From: Arthrobacter sp. FB24
GTDB taxonomy: Bacteria > Actinomycetota > Actinomycetes > Actinomycetales > Micrococcaceae
DNA: 64,000 nt
Direction: 5' to 3'
Assembly (NCBI RefSeq): GCF_000196235.1
Contig: NC_008541.1
Coordinates: 558,001 to 622,000, forward strand
In this document: positions 1 to 8,317 of the stretch, piece by piece
Layout: every line of letters starts with the position of its first letter
Position numbering within the stretch: position 1 is the first letter of the stretch
The notes under the pieces: model-generated
The model's database searches: none
What the model was told of the DNA's origin: nothing
Seen by the model: only the letters and a program-made list of their open reading frames with translations
Position numbers and translations under genes: made by a program

Positions 1-56
1 GCGTCGGCCCGGACCGTGACCAGACCATCGTGGTCAACGATTTGATCAACGACTAA
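1..56 (+). CDS. 3' end of a truncated gene, product unknown
   Basis: Only the last 17 codons are inside the window, in the frame starting at base 3 and ending at TAA 54-56. The visible C-terminus (VGPDRDQTIVVNDLIND) is acidic and hydrophilic and shows no motif I recognise. A strong hairpin follows 37 bases downstream, as expected for a real gene end. The function cannot be judged from this fragment. Confidence 0.5.
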   Translation, partial: VGPDRDQTIVVNDLIND

Positions 57-92
57 CGGTTCAGGACTGACGGGCACGTACTGACGTTCGAC

Positions 93-132
93 GACGGCGG
101 CGGCTCACCTTGAAAGGTGGGCCGCCGCCGTC
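93..132. terminator. Hairpin between convergent genes
   Basis: Two 18-base arms (93-110 and 115-132) pair fully apart from one G-T wobble around a four-base loop. Neither side has a clear T-run, so it may act as a bidirectional, stem-driven terminator between the gene ending at 56 and the minus-strand gene ending at 137. Confidence 0.7.
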
Positions 133-136
133 GCGG

Positions 137-349
137 TTAATGCTGAATGGATACCGTCTGGTCGGGGGACTGCCTGCTGCGGGTCTGCAGCAGGTGCTGC
201 TGCAGTTTCGCCTCGGCATCGCGGCGGCGGCGGGCCTGCTCGCGCATGGCCCGCGTTGCGGCGGAACCCTGGGAATTGATCAGCCCGGTCACATGTTTGG
301 GGGTCGCTGCCGGACCGGCGGCAGGGACGGCCATCACTTCCTCGCTCAT
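137..349 (-). CDS. Small basic hypothetical protein, 70 aa
   Basis: Unrecognised. The ATG at 349 has a GAGGAT ribosome site about seven bases upstream, and the stop lies just before a strong hairpin, so it looks like a real gene. The N-terminal third is Ala/Pro/Gly-rich. The middle has a very basic run (REQARRRRDAEAKLQ) that could form a helix. There are no cysteines, membrane segment or signal peptide. It diverges from the Hpt-like gene at 603 across a 253-base region that presumably holds both promoters. I saw no clear regulatory motif there. Confidence 0.55.
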   Translation of the reverse strand: MSEEVMAVPAAGPAATPKHVTGLINSQGSAATRAMREQARRRRDAEAKLQQHLLQTRSRQSPDQTVSIQH

Positions 350-602
350 GCCCGTATCCTCACATTCCTGCCTGCCGCACGTAACCCCCGCGGGCGGAGC
401 GTTACAGGATCGGGATCTGCACGGCGGCCCTGGCGCCGGTACGTAGTGGTGCGCATGAGACAGGTGATAGCGGGTGTGATTCGGGTACCGGCCACTCGTG
501 ACCGGTCGGTCAGCCCTCCCTATGTTGGATCCACCGGCACTGCGCTGGGAGTAGGGCTCCCACAGGCAAGTCGTCGGCCGCTAACGGGAGGGGATGGGCG
601 TC

Positions 603-1064
603 ATGGGTCTCAGCTTGAAGTCAGGTAAGAACAAAACCGGTCCGGAGCCAGGGCTGCCGGAGCGGACCGCAGCACTCGAACAGGGGCCGCGTCGGTACCG
701 TGCCCGGATCAACCGGGCCCCGGTCCTCGACCCCACGCGGGTGCAGGAGCTCGCCGGGAACATCCACGCCCAAAGCCGGCTTCTTGAATTCCTTAACCTT
801 TTCCTGGTCCTGCTGCCCTCCAGGGTCAACAATGTGGCAGGTGCCTTGGCCAGCGGAGACCCTCAGGCCGCGAGCGCGGCCGCCCAGAGCCTTGCATCGT
901 CCGCCGCGATGGCCGGAGCAGCCCGGCTGGAACTCGTTGCCCTGCTCGTCGACAGCGATCTCCGCATTGGTCGGATGGACCGGGCCCGCGAGACCGGCCG
1001 GCGCCTCGGACCGGACGCCGCCGAGCTGGCATCAGCCCTGTCCCGGCTGCTGACAGGCCGCTGA
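603..1064 (+). CDS. Hpt-domain-like protein lacking the phospho-histidine, 153 aa
   Basis: The central part reads like a histidine-containing phosphotransfer (Hpt) helix bundle: LNLFLVLLPSRVNNVAGAL, then AAQSLASSAAMAGAARL, then a Leu-rich helix. In active Hpt domains the second motif reads A-H-x-L-K-G-S-S. Here the histidine position is Gln and the Lys-Gly is Ala-Ser, so phosphotransfer through this site is not expected. The N-terminal 45 residues are charged and probably disordered. ATG 594 lies almost on top of the GGAGGG ribosome site, while ATG 603 is about nine bases from it, so 603 is preferred. No kinase or response regulator is adjacent. A structural or decoy role is inference. Confidence 0.6.
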   Translation: MGLSLKSGKNKTGPEPGLPERTAALEQGPRRYRARINRAPVLDPTRVQELAGNIHAQSRLLEFLNLFLVLLPSRVNNVAGALASGDPQAASAAAQSLASSAAMAGAARLELVALLVDSDLRIGRMDRARETGRRLGPDAAELASALSRLLTGR

Positions 1065-1124
1065 CGGGCCGCTGGCAGCAATCCGGAGATGCCCGGAATG
1101 CTGGTGCTGCCCACGCAGCGGACC

Positions 1125-3356
1125 CTATTCGAAGCGTGTGGCCGTCACCGCTGTGTTGCCGCGGATGAGGCTGAATGTCGCGATGACCGCTCCGAGGGCC
1201 AGGACCAGGCTGAGGCCCAAGGCCAGGAAATACTCGGGCGCAGGCCACGTCACCCGGTACGTGTCGTCAATGAAGGCCACCATGAGCCAGGCCACGAGGA
1301 ACCCCAGGCCGACCGAGAGAAGCACCACGGTCAGGAGCGGGACGGCCGCCTCACGCGTGATGATCCGGCGAAGGACCGAGACGGGCATCCCCATCAGCCG
1401 CATCAGGCCGAGGACTCTCTTCCGGTCCAGGATGGCGGAGGCGGTGGCGACGGCCAGGGACAGCCCGGCTATGGCGATTGCGACAAACATGCCGAGGTAG
1501 GCGAGCGCCGCCAGGCCCTGGATCAGGCGCGTGGAGGACTGCGGCTGGAGGTCCAGCCGGGCAGTGGCCGGGATGGCCGTGACGGCTGAACCGTTCAATG
1601 CCGTGCGGGCGCGGTCCATGGCTTCGGGGGTCCCGTCGGTGCCGAGCACAATCACCACCGGGATTAGTCCATCCAGGTTGGCGGCCGGCGCTGGGGTCAG
1701 TGCCACTGGCTGCGTCGTCCAGTACTGGAGGAACGACGTATCGACGGCGACTGTTTCTGTTGCCGGGATGTCCTCGAACCCAAGGCCGGGAGCGTCCGCG
1801 GCGCGAAGGTAGATTTCCGGGCCGGCATCCCGTTCGGAGAGGGCTGCCGGACCGTAGCCGATGGTGGCGTTCCGGATTCCCGGCAGTTCCCCGGCTGCGC
1901 GGACGGCGTCCGCGACCTGGTCAGGGGTGTGTCCGGCGGCCACGGTCGCGTGGAGGCTGGTGGGCTGGAGGAGGCCGGGCCGGGCAGGAGGCGCCTGCGT
2001 TGATTCGACGATGCTGGATCCTCCGGCGAACACGGACACGACGAACACGGCGATCACCAGCCCGGATACGGAACGGAAAGTCGCCACCGGAGTCTTTTGG
2101 ATCCGGCTGGCGGCAATGACTCCCGCAGCGCTCCGTGCCCGGCGCAGCCCCAGCCGGCTCACCAGCCGGGTAAGCCACGGGCCGATGACCACGATGCCGA
2201 CGAGGACCAGCACGAAGCCGCCGATAAGGAGCGGGGACTCCAACCACGGCAGCCGGACCGCCATGACCCGGATCATCAGTACAGCCGTGATCATGGCGGC
2301 CAGGCCGGCCAGCAAGGGAACGCTCCGCCATATGGTGGGGGTCTTTTCGTGCACAGCCCTCGTCACGCCCAAGGGGCCGATGCCTGCATGGGCAGTGCGG
2401 TGCGCGGCGACGAGCGCCGAGGCGGTGACCACCACGGCGACGACGGCGGCGGTCGCCGCCCAGCCGGTGGTCAGGTCCGCGGCGAACATCCTGCTGCCGT
2501 TGACCGGTATCTGTGCGGCAGCCGGCCGCAGGACGGCGGCCAGCACGACGCCGAGGACTGCCCCGATGAGGCTGGGGACAGCGGTTTCGACGGCGGCGAT
2601 CCCTGAGATTGCCTGCGGGGAAGCGCCAATGAGTCGCAGGGTCGCGAACCGTTCCCGGCGCTGGGCAGCACCCAGGCCGGTGACAATGCTGATCAGGAGC
2701 AGAACAGGGAAGAACACCGCGATGGCCCCGATGGATAGCACGGTGTTGTAAGCGGCCGCGCTGCCACCGTAGGGGTTGGTCGTGAAGTCTGACACCAGGA
2801 AAGCCCTGCCGTTCTGGCGGAGGTCGGCTTCCGCTGCTCCCGTGACGATGACCAGGGAATCAGGTCCCGGCAAGGCAGCATCGTCGATCGTGCCGGCGAA
2901 CGTCCCGAAACGGTCGCCAAGCTCGTCCCGGGGAGTTGACTCGATCAGACGCTGCAGTGCCGGGGATGCAAAGTAGCTCCCCGGTTCCGGAGGGCTGCCG
3001 ATGCCGGGGATCTTGACGGTGGTCGCCTCGAGGGCCGCGACGTCGCGGCGGTTGATCAGCCGGTCGCGGAAGACCTCCGCCGCGTTCGCCTCCATAAGCA
3101 CCGTGTCCGCGGTCAGCGGCACCGGCGTCGCGGGCGCCGAAGCGGTCGGATCGTCCGTCAGGGGAGCGGCCACGGAAGGCAGGCCGGTTTCGCGCAGCCA
3201 GGCGCCGCGGTCATCACGTGCGCTCAGCCCGTTGGCGCCGCCCCAGAGCAACAGCAGCAGGCAGACTCCGACGGCGACCCCTCCGGCGATTCCGGCGACC
3301 CTGCCGTAGGCGGACCGGCTGCCGACGACTGCCAGTTTGAGCAATCCGGGATTCAC
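1125..3356 (-). CDS. FtsX-like ABC transporter permease, 743 aa
   Basis: Membrane subunit of a MacB/LolCDE-type ABC transporter. It has an N-terminal membrane anchor (about residues 22-40), a large extracytoplasmic domain (about 45-200), an FtsX block of helices (about 205-330), central helices (about 345-440), a second soluble domain, and a second FtsX block near the C-terminus (about 615-740) containing the typical cytoplasmic turn (RVLGLMRLMGM). The duplicated FtsX layout and the length fit single-chain permeases that pair with one ATPase. The GTG start at 3356 overlaps the TGA of the ATPase gene (GTGA), so the two are translationally coupled. The substrate is unknown; this class often handles lipids, peptides or envelope stress. 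Confidence 0.9.
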   Translation of the reverse strand: MNPGLLKLAVVGSRSAYGRVAGIAGGVAVGVCLLLLLWGGANGLSARDDRGAWLRETGLPSVAAPLTDDPTASAPATPVPLTADTVLMEANAAEVFRDRLINRRDVAALEATTVKIPGIGSPPEPGSYFASPALQRLIESTPRDELGDRFGTFAGTIDDAALPGPDSLVIVTGAAEADLRQNGRAFLVSDFTTNPYGGSAAAYNTVLSIGAIAVFFPVLLLISIVTGLGAAQRRERFATLRLIGASPQAISGIAAVETAVPSLIGAVLGVVLAAVLRPAAAQIPVNGSRMFAADLTTGWAATAAVVAVVVTASALVAAHRTAHAGIGPLGVTRAVHEKTPTIWRSVPLLAGLAAMITAVLMIRVMAVRLPWLESPLLIGGFVLVLVGIVVIGPWLTRLVSRLGLRRARSAAGVIAASRIQKTPVATFRSVSGLVIAVFVVSVFAGGSSIVESTQAPPARPGLLQPTSLHATVAAGHTPDQVADAVRAAGELPGIRNATIGYGPAALSERDAGPEIYLRAADAPGLGFEDIPATETVAVDTSFLQYWTTQPVALTPAPAANLDGLIPVVIVLGTDGTPEAMDRARTALNGSAVTAIPATARLDLQPQSSTRLIQGLAALAYLGMFVAIAIAGLSLAVATASAILDRKRVLGLMRLMGMPVSVLRRIITREAAVPLLTVVLLSVGLGFLVAWLMVAFIDDTYRVTWPAPEYFLALGLSLVLALGAVIATFSLIRGNTAVTATRFE

Positions 3357-4066
3357 GCCGTCACCCGGTATCCCGCACCGATACCGCCGTCCCGCACGAT
3401 GACCTCCCGGTCCGCATAAGCGGCGGTACGGGCATCGTGGGTGATCATCACCACGGTGGTGCCCGCTTCACGGACAAGCTCGAGCATAAGAGTCAGCACG
3501 TTTTCGGAAGCGAGGGAATCCAGCGAACCCGTGGGCTCATCGGCGAACAACACGGCAGGGGATGTCACCATGGCGCGGGCAACGGCGACGCGCTGGGCCT
3601 GGCCTCCGGACAGCTCGCCGGGCAGCCTGGCGGCCATCCCGTCCAGGCCGAGGCGCTCCAGCAGTTCCGTGGACCGGCGCAGCGCCTCCGGCCGCCGGGT
3701 CCCGGCCAGCAGGAGCGGGAGGCTGACGTTGTCCGCCGCAGTGAGCTCCGGCAGCAGCTGGCCGAACTGAAACACGAACCCGAAATCGGTCAGCCGCAGC
3801 CGGGTCCGTTTCGGCTCCCCGAGGGCGCTGGTCTCCATCGGTGACCGACCGGAGGGACGGTAGGTCACCGAACCGCCGTCGGGGACAAGGACACCGGCCA
3901 GGCAGTGCAGCAGCGTGGATTTGCCGGACCCTGAGGGGCCCATGACGGCGAGCACTTCGCCGCGCTGGACGTCGAGGTCGATTCCGCGTAGGGCCTTGGT
4001 CTGCCCGAAGGAGTGGTGCAGGCCGCGGGCACTGAGAATAGGTGACGCGGTGCCAGTCGTGCTCAT
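3353..4066 (-). CDS. ABC transporter ATP-binding protein (LolD/MacB type), 237 aa
   Basis: Cytoplasmic ATPase partner of the downstream FtsX permease. Walker A (GPSGSGKST), the Q-loop region, signature motif (LSGGQAQRVAVARA), Walker B (VLFADEPTGSLD) and the His switch (MITHD) are all present in order, and the length is normal. The reading frame is open further upstream to 4162, but ATG 4066 overlaps the PadR stop as ATGA and lies behind AAGGAG, so it is the chosen start. The gene is the middle member of a PadR-ATPase-permease operon and is presumably controlled by the PadR operator at 4600-4616. Confidence 0.93.
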   Translation of the reverse strand: MSTTGTASPILSARGLHHSFGQTKALRGIDLDVQRGEVLAVMGPSGSGKSTLLHCLAGVLVPDGGSVTYRPSGRSPMETSALGEPKRTRLRLTDFGFVFQFGQLLPELTAADNVSLPLLLAGTRRPEALRRSTELLERLGLDGMAARLPGELSGGQAQRVAVARAMVTSPAVLFADEPTGSLDSLASENVLTLMLELVREAGTTVVMITHDARTAAYADREVIVRDGGIGAGYRVTA

Positions 4067-4590
4067 GTGCTCTGGAGCTCCTTCTTGAGTTGGGCCAGGC
4101 GGGCGCCCGTGAGGTCGATCCAGCGCAGATCGGCTTCGATGTGGAACAGGCCGTGGTCGCACATCAGGACCTGAAGCAGGTCCGCGTCCTTTTTCAGGCG
4201 GGTCAGCTCACGCATGCGGGCCATGTGTTCGCTGCGCTGCACATCGAGCAGCCGGTCGGCGTCGTCTTCGAGCAGTAAGGCGATCACGGTCTTGGCAAAC
4301 AGGTTGCTTTGGAGGGACTCCGAGGGAACGTCGGGCGTGAACAGCCACTCGTGCACCTTGACCTGGCCGGCGGCAGTGATTTCGTACTTCTTCCGGTCCG
4401 GTCCGGCGCCAGTCTCCCCGCCCAGGGCGTTGATCAGTTCGTCGCGAACCATGCGGGCGAGGGTGGAATACACCTGCCCAAAGGCCAGGGCCTTCCCGGT
4501 TCCGAAGTAGCGGTCGTAGGAATGCTTGAGATCGTAGCCGTAGCTGGGCTGGCGGCTGAGGAGGCCCAGCAGCGTGAGGGATTTGTTCAC
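4063..4590 (-). CDS. PadR family transcriptional regulator, 175 aa
   Basis: Winged-helix repressor. The N-terminal half has the PadR fold signature (LLGLLSRQPSYGYDLKHSY, then GQVYSTLARMVRDELI, then the wing with DRKKYEITAAG). The C-terminal half is a helical dimerisation domain (about 95-175), typical of the Vir/AbR subfamily. The start is GTG 4590, and the ORF ends in an ATGA overlap with the ABC ATPase gene, so all three genes form one operon. A near-perfect 17-base palindrome lies 10-26 bases upstream and fits autoregulation. PadR proteins next to ABC exporters often respond to the exported toxic compound; that ligand link is inference. Confidence 0.9.
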   Translation of the reverse strand: MNKSLTLLGLLSRQPSYGYDLKHSYDRYFGTGKALAFGQVYSTLARMVRDELINALGGETGAGPDRKKYEITAAGQVKVHEWLFTPDVPSESLQSNLFAKTVIALLLEDDADRLLDVQRSEHMARMRELTRLKKDADLLQVLMCDHGLFHIEADLRWIDLTGARLAQLKKELQST

Positions 4591-4599
4591 ACGTCCATC

Positions 4600-4616
4600 T
4601 ATACACTGAGTGCATA
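4600..4616. promoter_or_regulatory. Palindromic operator, probably for PadR
   Basis: TATACACTGAGTGCATA reads almost the same on both strands. It sits just ahead of the padR GTG and overlaps a TATAGA hexamer on the minus strand that could be the -10 box of a nearly leaderless transcript. PadR regulators commonly bind such A/T-flanked dyads over their own promoter. Confidence 0.55.
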
Positions 4617-4783
4617 CCTGAATGCCGGCATCCGATGAGGCAGTTCCGGCCGTGTCGCAGGCGGGCTAGTCCGCGCCTGATCCGGCGCCCGAACGGGGCC
4701 GGAACAGGGGCTGAAAACTCTTTTGAAAGTTTTTTGGATTCCGCGTAACCCTGGCGGCCCTCGTGACGATTACCACTATGAAA

Positions 4784-4891
4784 GCGCCGGGTTCGAAGTT
4801 GTCCCCCATCAGGTTCGTACCCGGCGCTTGACTGCAAATAGAGAGCCGGGCTGGAACTGCCCCCCATCATGTTCCAGCCCGGCCCTTTTTT
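4784..4891 (+). ncRNA. 6C RNA (two C-loop hairpins plus terminator)
   Basis: Two hairpins follow one another. The first pairs 4784-4791 with 4820-4827 and has CCCCC at 4803-4807 in its loop. The second pairs 4845-4857 with 4871-4883, has CCCCCC at 4860-4865 in its loop, and is followed directly by six T bases at 4886-4891, which makes it the transcript end. Paired hairpins with C-rich loops define the actinobacterial 6C RNA family (B11 in Mycobacterium tuberculosis), known to act through its C-rich loops on G-rich mRNA sites. Its 5' end is uncertain and could lie a few bases before 4784. The region 4617-4780 and the stretch 4892-5032 contain no other gene I can support. Confidence 0.85.
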
Positions 4892-5032
4892 GTCCGAAGC
4901 CGGTTCAGCAGCAAGCCGGCCCAGGAGTGCGCGGTTTCCGGCGGTTTTCCTTGGGTTACCCGGGGTAAAGTTACGGAGCGGGACACAGCCCGGCCGCCAC
5001 ATCATGGCCATACAATGATGTAGCCATCTCCC

Positions 5033-5608
5033 TTGAACGAAAGCCATCCGTCCGTGACCGAAGCACTGACCGACGCCTCATTGATGGCCCTCAAGGGGCG
5101 CGATGGCGAGTTGTTCAACCTGGTCTATCGGAGTTATGCGTCGCAGGTACTGGGATACCTGACCGCCCGGGGCGTCGAGGACCCGGAGGCCACCATGCAG
5201 GACGTCTTCCTGGCGGTCCTGCCCCGGATAGCCACAATCAGCGGCGGTGCCAGCGGGCTTAGGACGTTCCTGTTCTCGGTGGCCCATGCGCGGATGGTTG
5301 ACGATCACCGAAGGCAAAGCCGGACGCCCCCGAAGCAGCCTTTCGAACCCGATCTTGACCGGCGGGAAGCCGCCTCGGCTGAAGCCGGGGCAATGCTGCT
5401 GGTGGCGCCGGGGGAGGTGCTGGAACTGCTTGACGTGCTGGGAGAGGACCAGAAGGAGGTCCTGACCCTCCGGATCATCGCAGATCTCACCGTTGAGCAA
5501 GTGGCCGAAATCATGGGGAAAAGCGCCGGAGCCGTAAAACAGCTTCAGCGACGTGCTTTGGACAGACTCCGTGAACATTCGGCCGTAAAGGACTACGTGG
5601 CGCCATGA
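5033..5608 (+). CDS. ECF-type RNA polymerase sigma factor, 191 aa
   Basis: Sigma-70 family ECF protein. Region 2 spans about residues 26-98 (LVYRSYASQVLGYL, PEATMQDVFLAVLPRI, LRTFLFSVAHARMVDDHRR), followed by an acidic/Ala linker. Region 4 spans about 135-185 (LDVLGEDQKEVLTLRIIADLTVEQVAEIMGKSAGAVKQLQ in overlapping motif order). The start is uncertain: TTG 5033 is the longest option, lacks a good ribosome site, and follows a TACAAT hexamer (5011-5016) that could drive a short-leader transcript; GTG 5054 is an alternative. It overlaps the next gene by ATGA, the usual arrangement for a sigma/anti-sigma pair. Confidence 0.88.
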   Translation: MNESHPSVTEALTDASLMALKGRDGELFNLVYRSYASQVLGYLTARGVEDPEATMQDVFLAVLPRIATISGGASGLRTFLFSVAHARMVDDHRRQSRTPPKQPFEPDLDRREAASAEAGAMLLVAPGEVLELLDVLGEDQKEVLTLRIIADLTVEQVAEIMGKSAGAVKQLQRRALDRLREHSAVKDYVAP

Positions 5609-6447
5609 CAAACCGGGATGAGGTTTCTGCCGGGACCGTTGACAGGCTTCTGCTCGACAGTGGCCACACGGACCTGCCCGATCTGAGGGCCGCTCTCTTG
5701 TCCATAGCCTCGCTGGCGCAGATGCAGGTTCCCGCTCCGGGCCCGGAGCTCGCCGCCATGCTGGCCGGACCCCGGGATGAACTGATCCGGAAGCGGTGGC
5801 TGCGCCGGCACCGCCCCACGGTGGTGGGCCTTGCAGTCCTGACCGGCATGGGCCTCGGCGTCAGCGGTGTTGCCGCAACCAGCCAGGGAGCAGCCGAGGG
5901 CTCAGGGCGCTGGTCCATCCAAGAGCTGACGACGGACTGGGCCCCGGACTGGAAGCTTCCCGTCGGACCGGGTGCGTCGAACAAGGGCGGGCCCATGGCG
6001 TGGAAGTCGCCGCTCTTCCTGCAGCTTGACCAGGCGGCTCCGCCAGGTGCAGTCGAGCCCGTAGACCCGGTGACACCGTCCGAAGGCCGAGAGCCCTCGG
6101 ACAACGAGGTGCCGGCGACAGCCCCCGGTTCGCCGGCATCTCCGGCCGCCAAAGCTCCCGGCAGGGCTCCCGGGGCCGATGCCGCCAACGGCCAGGCCGG
6201 GAAGCCGGGCGGCGGGACGCCCGGCGGCAACGGGGGCGATGCCGCCTCGGAGGAACATTCCAGGCCGGTCGCCCCGCAAAAGACCGGCGCGCCCGCCGAA
6301 AAGGCCGCTAGCGAGCCGGAAGCAGACAGCATGGGGCATCACAGCGGCAAACCTCAGAAGGACGAATCCAGGGCGGTCTCAGTGGACTCGGCGCTGGGTT
6401 CCGCCGTCGAACCTGTCAACCGCTGGCTGAAGAAGTTCCGGCCGTAG
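5605..6447 (+). CDS. Putative membrane anti-sigma factor with Pro/Ala/Gly-rich tail, 280 aa
   Basis: The N-terminal about 65 residues are cytoplasmic and helical and end in a strongly basic stretch (LIRKRWLRRHRP). One membrane segment follows at about 71-92. The rest (about 95-270) is an extracytoplasmic low-complexity region rich in Pro, Ala, Gly and Glu, ending in a short basic patch (NRWLKKFRP). The position behind an ECF sigma gene with ATGA coupling and the N-in topology fit an anti-sigma factor. It has no cysteines, so it is not a zinc (HxxxCxxC) anti-sigma. The role is inferred from context and topology only. Confidence 0.6.
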   Translation: MTNRDEVSAGTVDRLLLDSGHTDLPDLRAALLSIASLAQMQVPAPGPELAAMLAGPRDELIRKRWLRRHRPTVVGLAVLTGMGLGVSGVAATSQGAAEGSGRWSIQELTTDWAPDWKLPVGPGASNKGGPMAWKSPLFLQLDQAAPPGAVEPVDPVTPSEGREPSDNEVPATAPGSPASPAAKAPGRAPGADAANGQAGKPGGGTPGGNGGDAASEEHSRPVAPQKTGAPAEKAASEPEADSMGHHSGKPQKDESRAVSVDSALGSAVEPVNRWLKKFRP

Positions 6448-6488
6448 CCCTGGCCGCCGCACCCTGCGTTCGGGCTCAGCAGGCTTGG

Positions 6489-6983
6489 CTAAGCCAGGAC
6501 CTGCCGCTTGGAGGAGATGACACCGGTGTCGAAGCCGGCAAGGTGGAGTCCGCCGTGGAAGCGGGCGTGCTCGATCTTGACGCACCGGTCCATCACGACG
6601 TCGAGACCGGCGGCTTCCGCTTCCTTGGCGACGTCCTCATGCCACGAGCCCAGCTGCAGCCACAGCGTCTTGGCGCCGGCCGCGATGGCCTCATCCAGGA
6701 CACCGGGCAGGTCATCGTGCTTGCGGAACACGTCCACGATGTCGGGGCTCTCCGGGAGGTCCGCCAGCGACGCATAGGTGGGCTGCCCCAGGATTTCCTT
6801 GACTACCGGGTTGACGAAGTACACCTTGTAGCGGGTGGAGGACTGCAGGTAGGTCGCCACGAAGTAACTGGCCCGCGAGGGCTTGTCCGAGGCGCCCACA
6901 ATCGCGAGGGACTTCGCCTGCCGGAGCAGGTTCAGGCGATCAGGCGCTGAGGGGCTTTCCCAAGTGCGGTCTTCGACAGACAT
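6489..6983 (-). CDS. CoA-binding Rossmann protein (YccU-like), 164 aa
   Basis: Single-domain protein of the CoA_binding_2 family. The Rossmann start AIVGASDKPSRASYFVATYL, the NPVVKEILGQPTYASLADLPESPDIVDVFR stretch (positions about 58-88) and the AGAKTLWLQLG block are characteristic, as is the late D-R-C-V-K-I-E-H segment. It is the last gene of the acs-sfnG-metY operon, and its ATG shares bases with the metY stop (TGATG). The biochemical role of this family is not settled; CoA or nucleotide binding is a family-level expectation. A shorter relative lies at 12013, on the other side of the riboswitch. Confidence 0.88.
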   Translation of the reverse strand: MSVEDRTWESPSAPDRLNLLRQAKSLAIVGASDKPSRASYFVATYLQSSTRYKVYFVNPVVKEILGQPTYASLADLPESPDIVDVFRKHDDLPGVLDEAIAAGAKTLWLQLGSWHEDVAKEAEAAGLDVVMDRCVKIEHARFHGGLHLAGFDTGVISSKRQVLA

Positions 6984-8317
6984 CAGTTCGCTCCGATCGT
7001 GCAGGTGTCGGCCTCGACAAGCTCGACCACCGGTGTAGACGCAGCGTCCAGCGCCTGGTCGAGGTCCCAGAGGATGTCCTCGAGGTCCTCGAGCCCGATC
7101 GAAATCCGCACCAGGTCTTCCGGTACTCCCGCAGACTCAAGCTGGGCCGGGCTCAGCTGCTGGTGGGTGGTGGAGCCGGGGTGGATCACGAGAGTACGGG
7201 AGTCGCCGACGTTGGCCAGGTGCGAGGCCAGCTGGAGTGCCTCGATGAATTTCTGCCCGGCTGCGCGGCCGCCCTTGACACCGAAGGAGAATACCGAGCC
7301 TGGACCCAGGGGCAGGTACTTCTGCGCCCGCTCGAAGTGCGGGTGCGACGGCAATCCGGAGAAGTTGACGTACGCCACGCGCTCGTCCGCTTCGAGCCAT
7401 TCGGCCACGGCCTGGGCGTTCTTCAGGTGCTCGTCGAGGCGCTGCGGAAGGGTTTCCACGCCCTGCAGCAGCTGGAACGCGGACTGCGGAGAGAGTGCGG
7501 GGCCGATATCCCGCAGCTGCTCGCAGCGGAGCTTGGTCAGGAAGCCATACTCACCGAAGTTGCCCCACCAGGAGACGTTGCCGTAGGAGGCCACGGGCTC
7601 GGTCATGGTGGGGAACTTGCCGTTGCCCCAGTTGAACCGGCCGCTCTCGACGATCACGCCGCCGAGGGTGGTGCCGTGTCCGCCGAGGAACTTGGTGGCG
7701 GAGTGGATGACGATGTCCGCCCCGTGCTCGATCGGCCGCACCAGGTACGGCGTGCTCAAGGTGGCGTCGACGACCAACGGAATGCCGGCGTCGCGCGCCA
7801 CCTTTGCCAGCCCCTCAAGGTCCTGGACTTCCGACGACGGGTTGGCCACCACCTCGACGAAGATCGCCTTGGTGTTCTCCCGGACCGCGGCGGCGTAGTC
7901 CGCCGGGTCGGTGCCGGGGACGAACGTGGTGTCCACCCCGAAGCGGCGCAACGTGACGTCGAGCTGGGTGACCGTGCCGCCGTACAGCTGGGAGGCCGCC
8001 ACGATGTGGTCGCCTGCCTGGGTGAGCGCGGCAAAGGTGATGAACTCCGCGGCCATGCCCGACGACGTCGCAACGGCTCCGATGCCGCCCTCCAGGGAGG
8101 CAATGCGCTCTTCGAACGCCGCCACCGTGGGGTTGCCGATGCGCGAGTAGATGTTGCCGTACTTCTGCAGGGCGAAGAGGTTGGCGGCGTCCTGGGTGTC
8201 CTTGAAGACGAAGGACGTGGTCTGGTAGATCGGGACGGCCCGCGCGCCGTGCTCGGCGTCGGGTGTGCCGCCGGCGTGAAGGGCCCGGGTGCGGAAGCCG
8301 AACTTGCGGTCCGCCAT
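6983..8317 (-). CDS. metY: O-acetylhomoserine/O-acetylserine sulfhydrylase, 444 aa
   Basis: PLP-dependent Cys/Met-metabolism enzyme that makes homocysteine from O-acetylhomoserine and sulfide. The start MADRKFGFRTRALHAG, the block VPIYQTTSFVFKDTQDA, the aromatic loop KYGNIYSRIGNPT and the cofactor lysine in HSATKFLGGHG are family hallmarks. About 440 residues, with the MetY-specific insert (YGNVSWWGNFGEYGFLTKLR region), separates it from shorter MetB/MetZ enzymes. Its ATG overlaps the sfnG stop (TAATG). The SAM riboswitch at the head of the operon fits methionine-pathway control. metX, a frequent partner, is not adjacent. Confidence 0.95.
   Translation of the reverse strand: MADRKFGFRTRALHAGGTPDAEHGARAVPIYQTTSFVFKDTQDAANLFALQKYGNIYSRIGNPTVAAFEERIASLEGGIGAVATSSGMAAEFITFAALTQAGDHIVAASQLYGGTVTQLDVTLRRFGVDTTFVPGTDPADYAAAVRENTKAIFVEVVANPSSEVQDLEGLAKVARDAGIPLVVDATLSTPYLVRPIEHGADIVIHSATKFLGGHGTTLGGVIVESGRFNWGNGKFPTMTEPVASYGNVSWWGNFGEYGFLTKLRCEQLRDIGPALSPQSAFQLLQGVETLPQRLDEHLKNAQAVAEWLEADERVAYVNFSGLPSHPHFERAQKYLPLGPGSVFSFGVKGGRAAGQKFIEALQLASHLANVGDSRTLVIHPGSTTHQQLSPAQLESAGVPEDLVRISIGLEDLEDILWDLDQALDAASTPVVELVEADTCTIGAN

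Noticed and set aside
4784..4891. Two tandem intrinsic terminators
   Set aside because: Only the second hairpin has a T-run, and both share C-rich loops, which fits the 6C RNA better.
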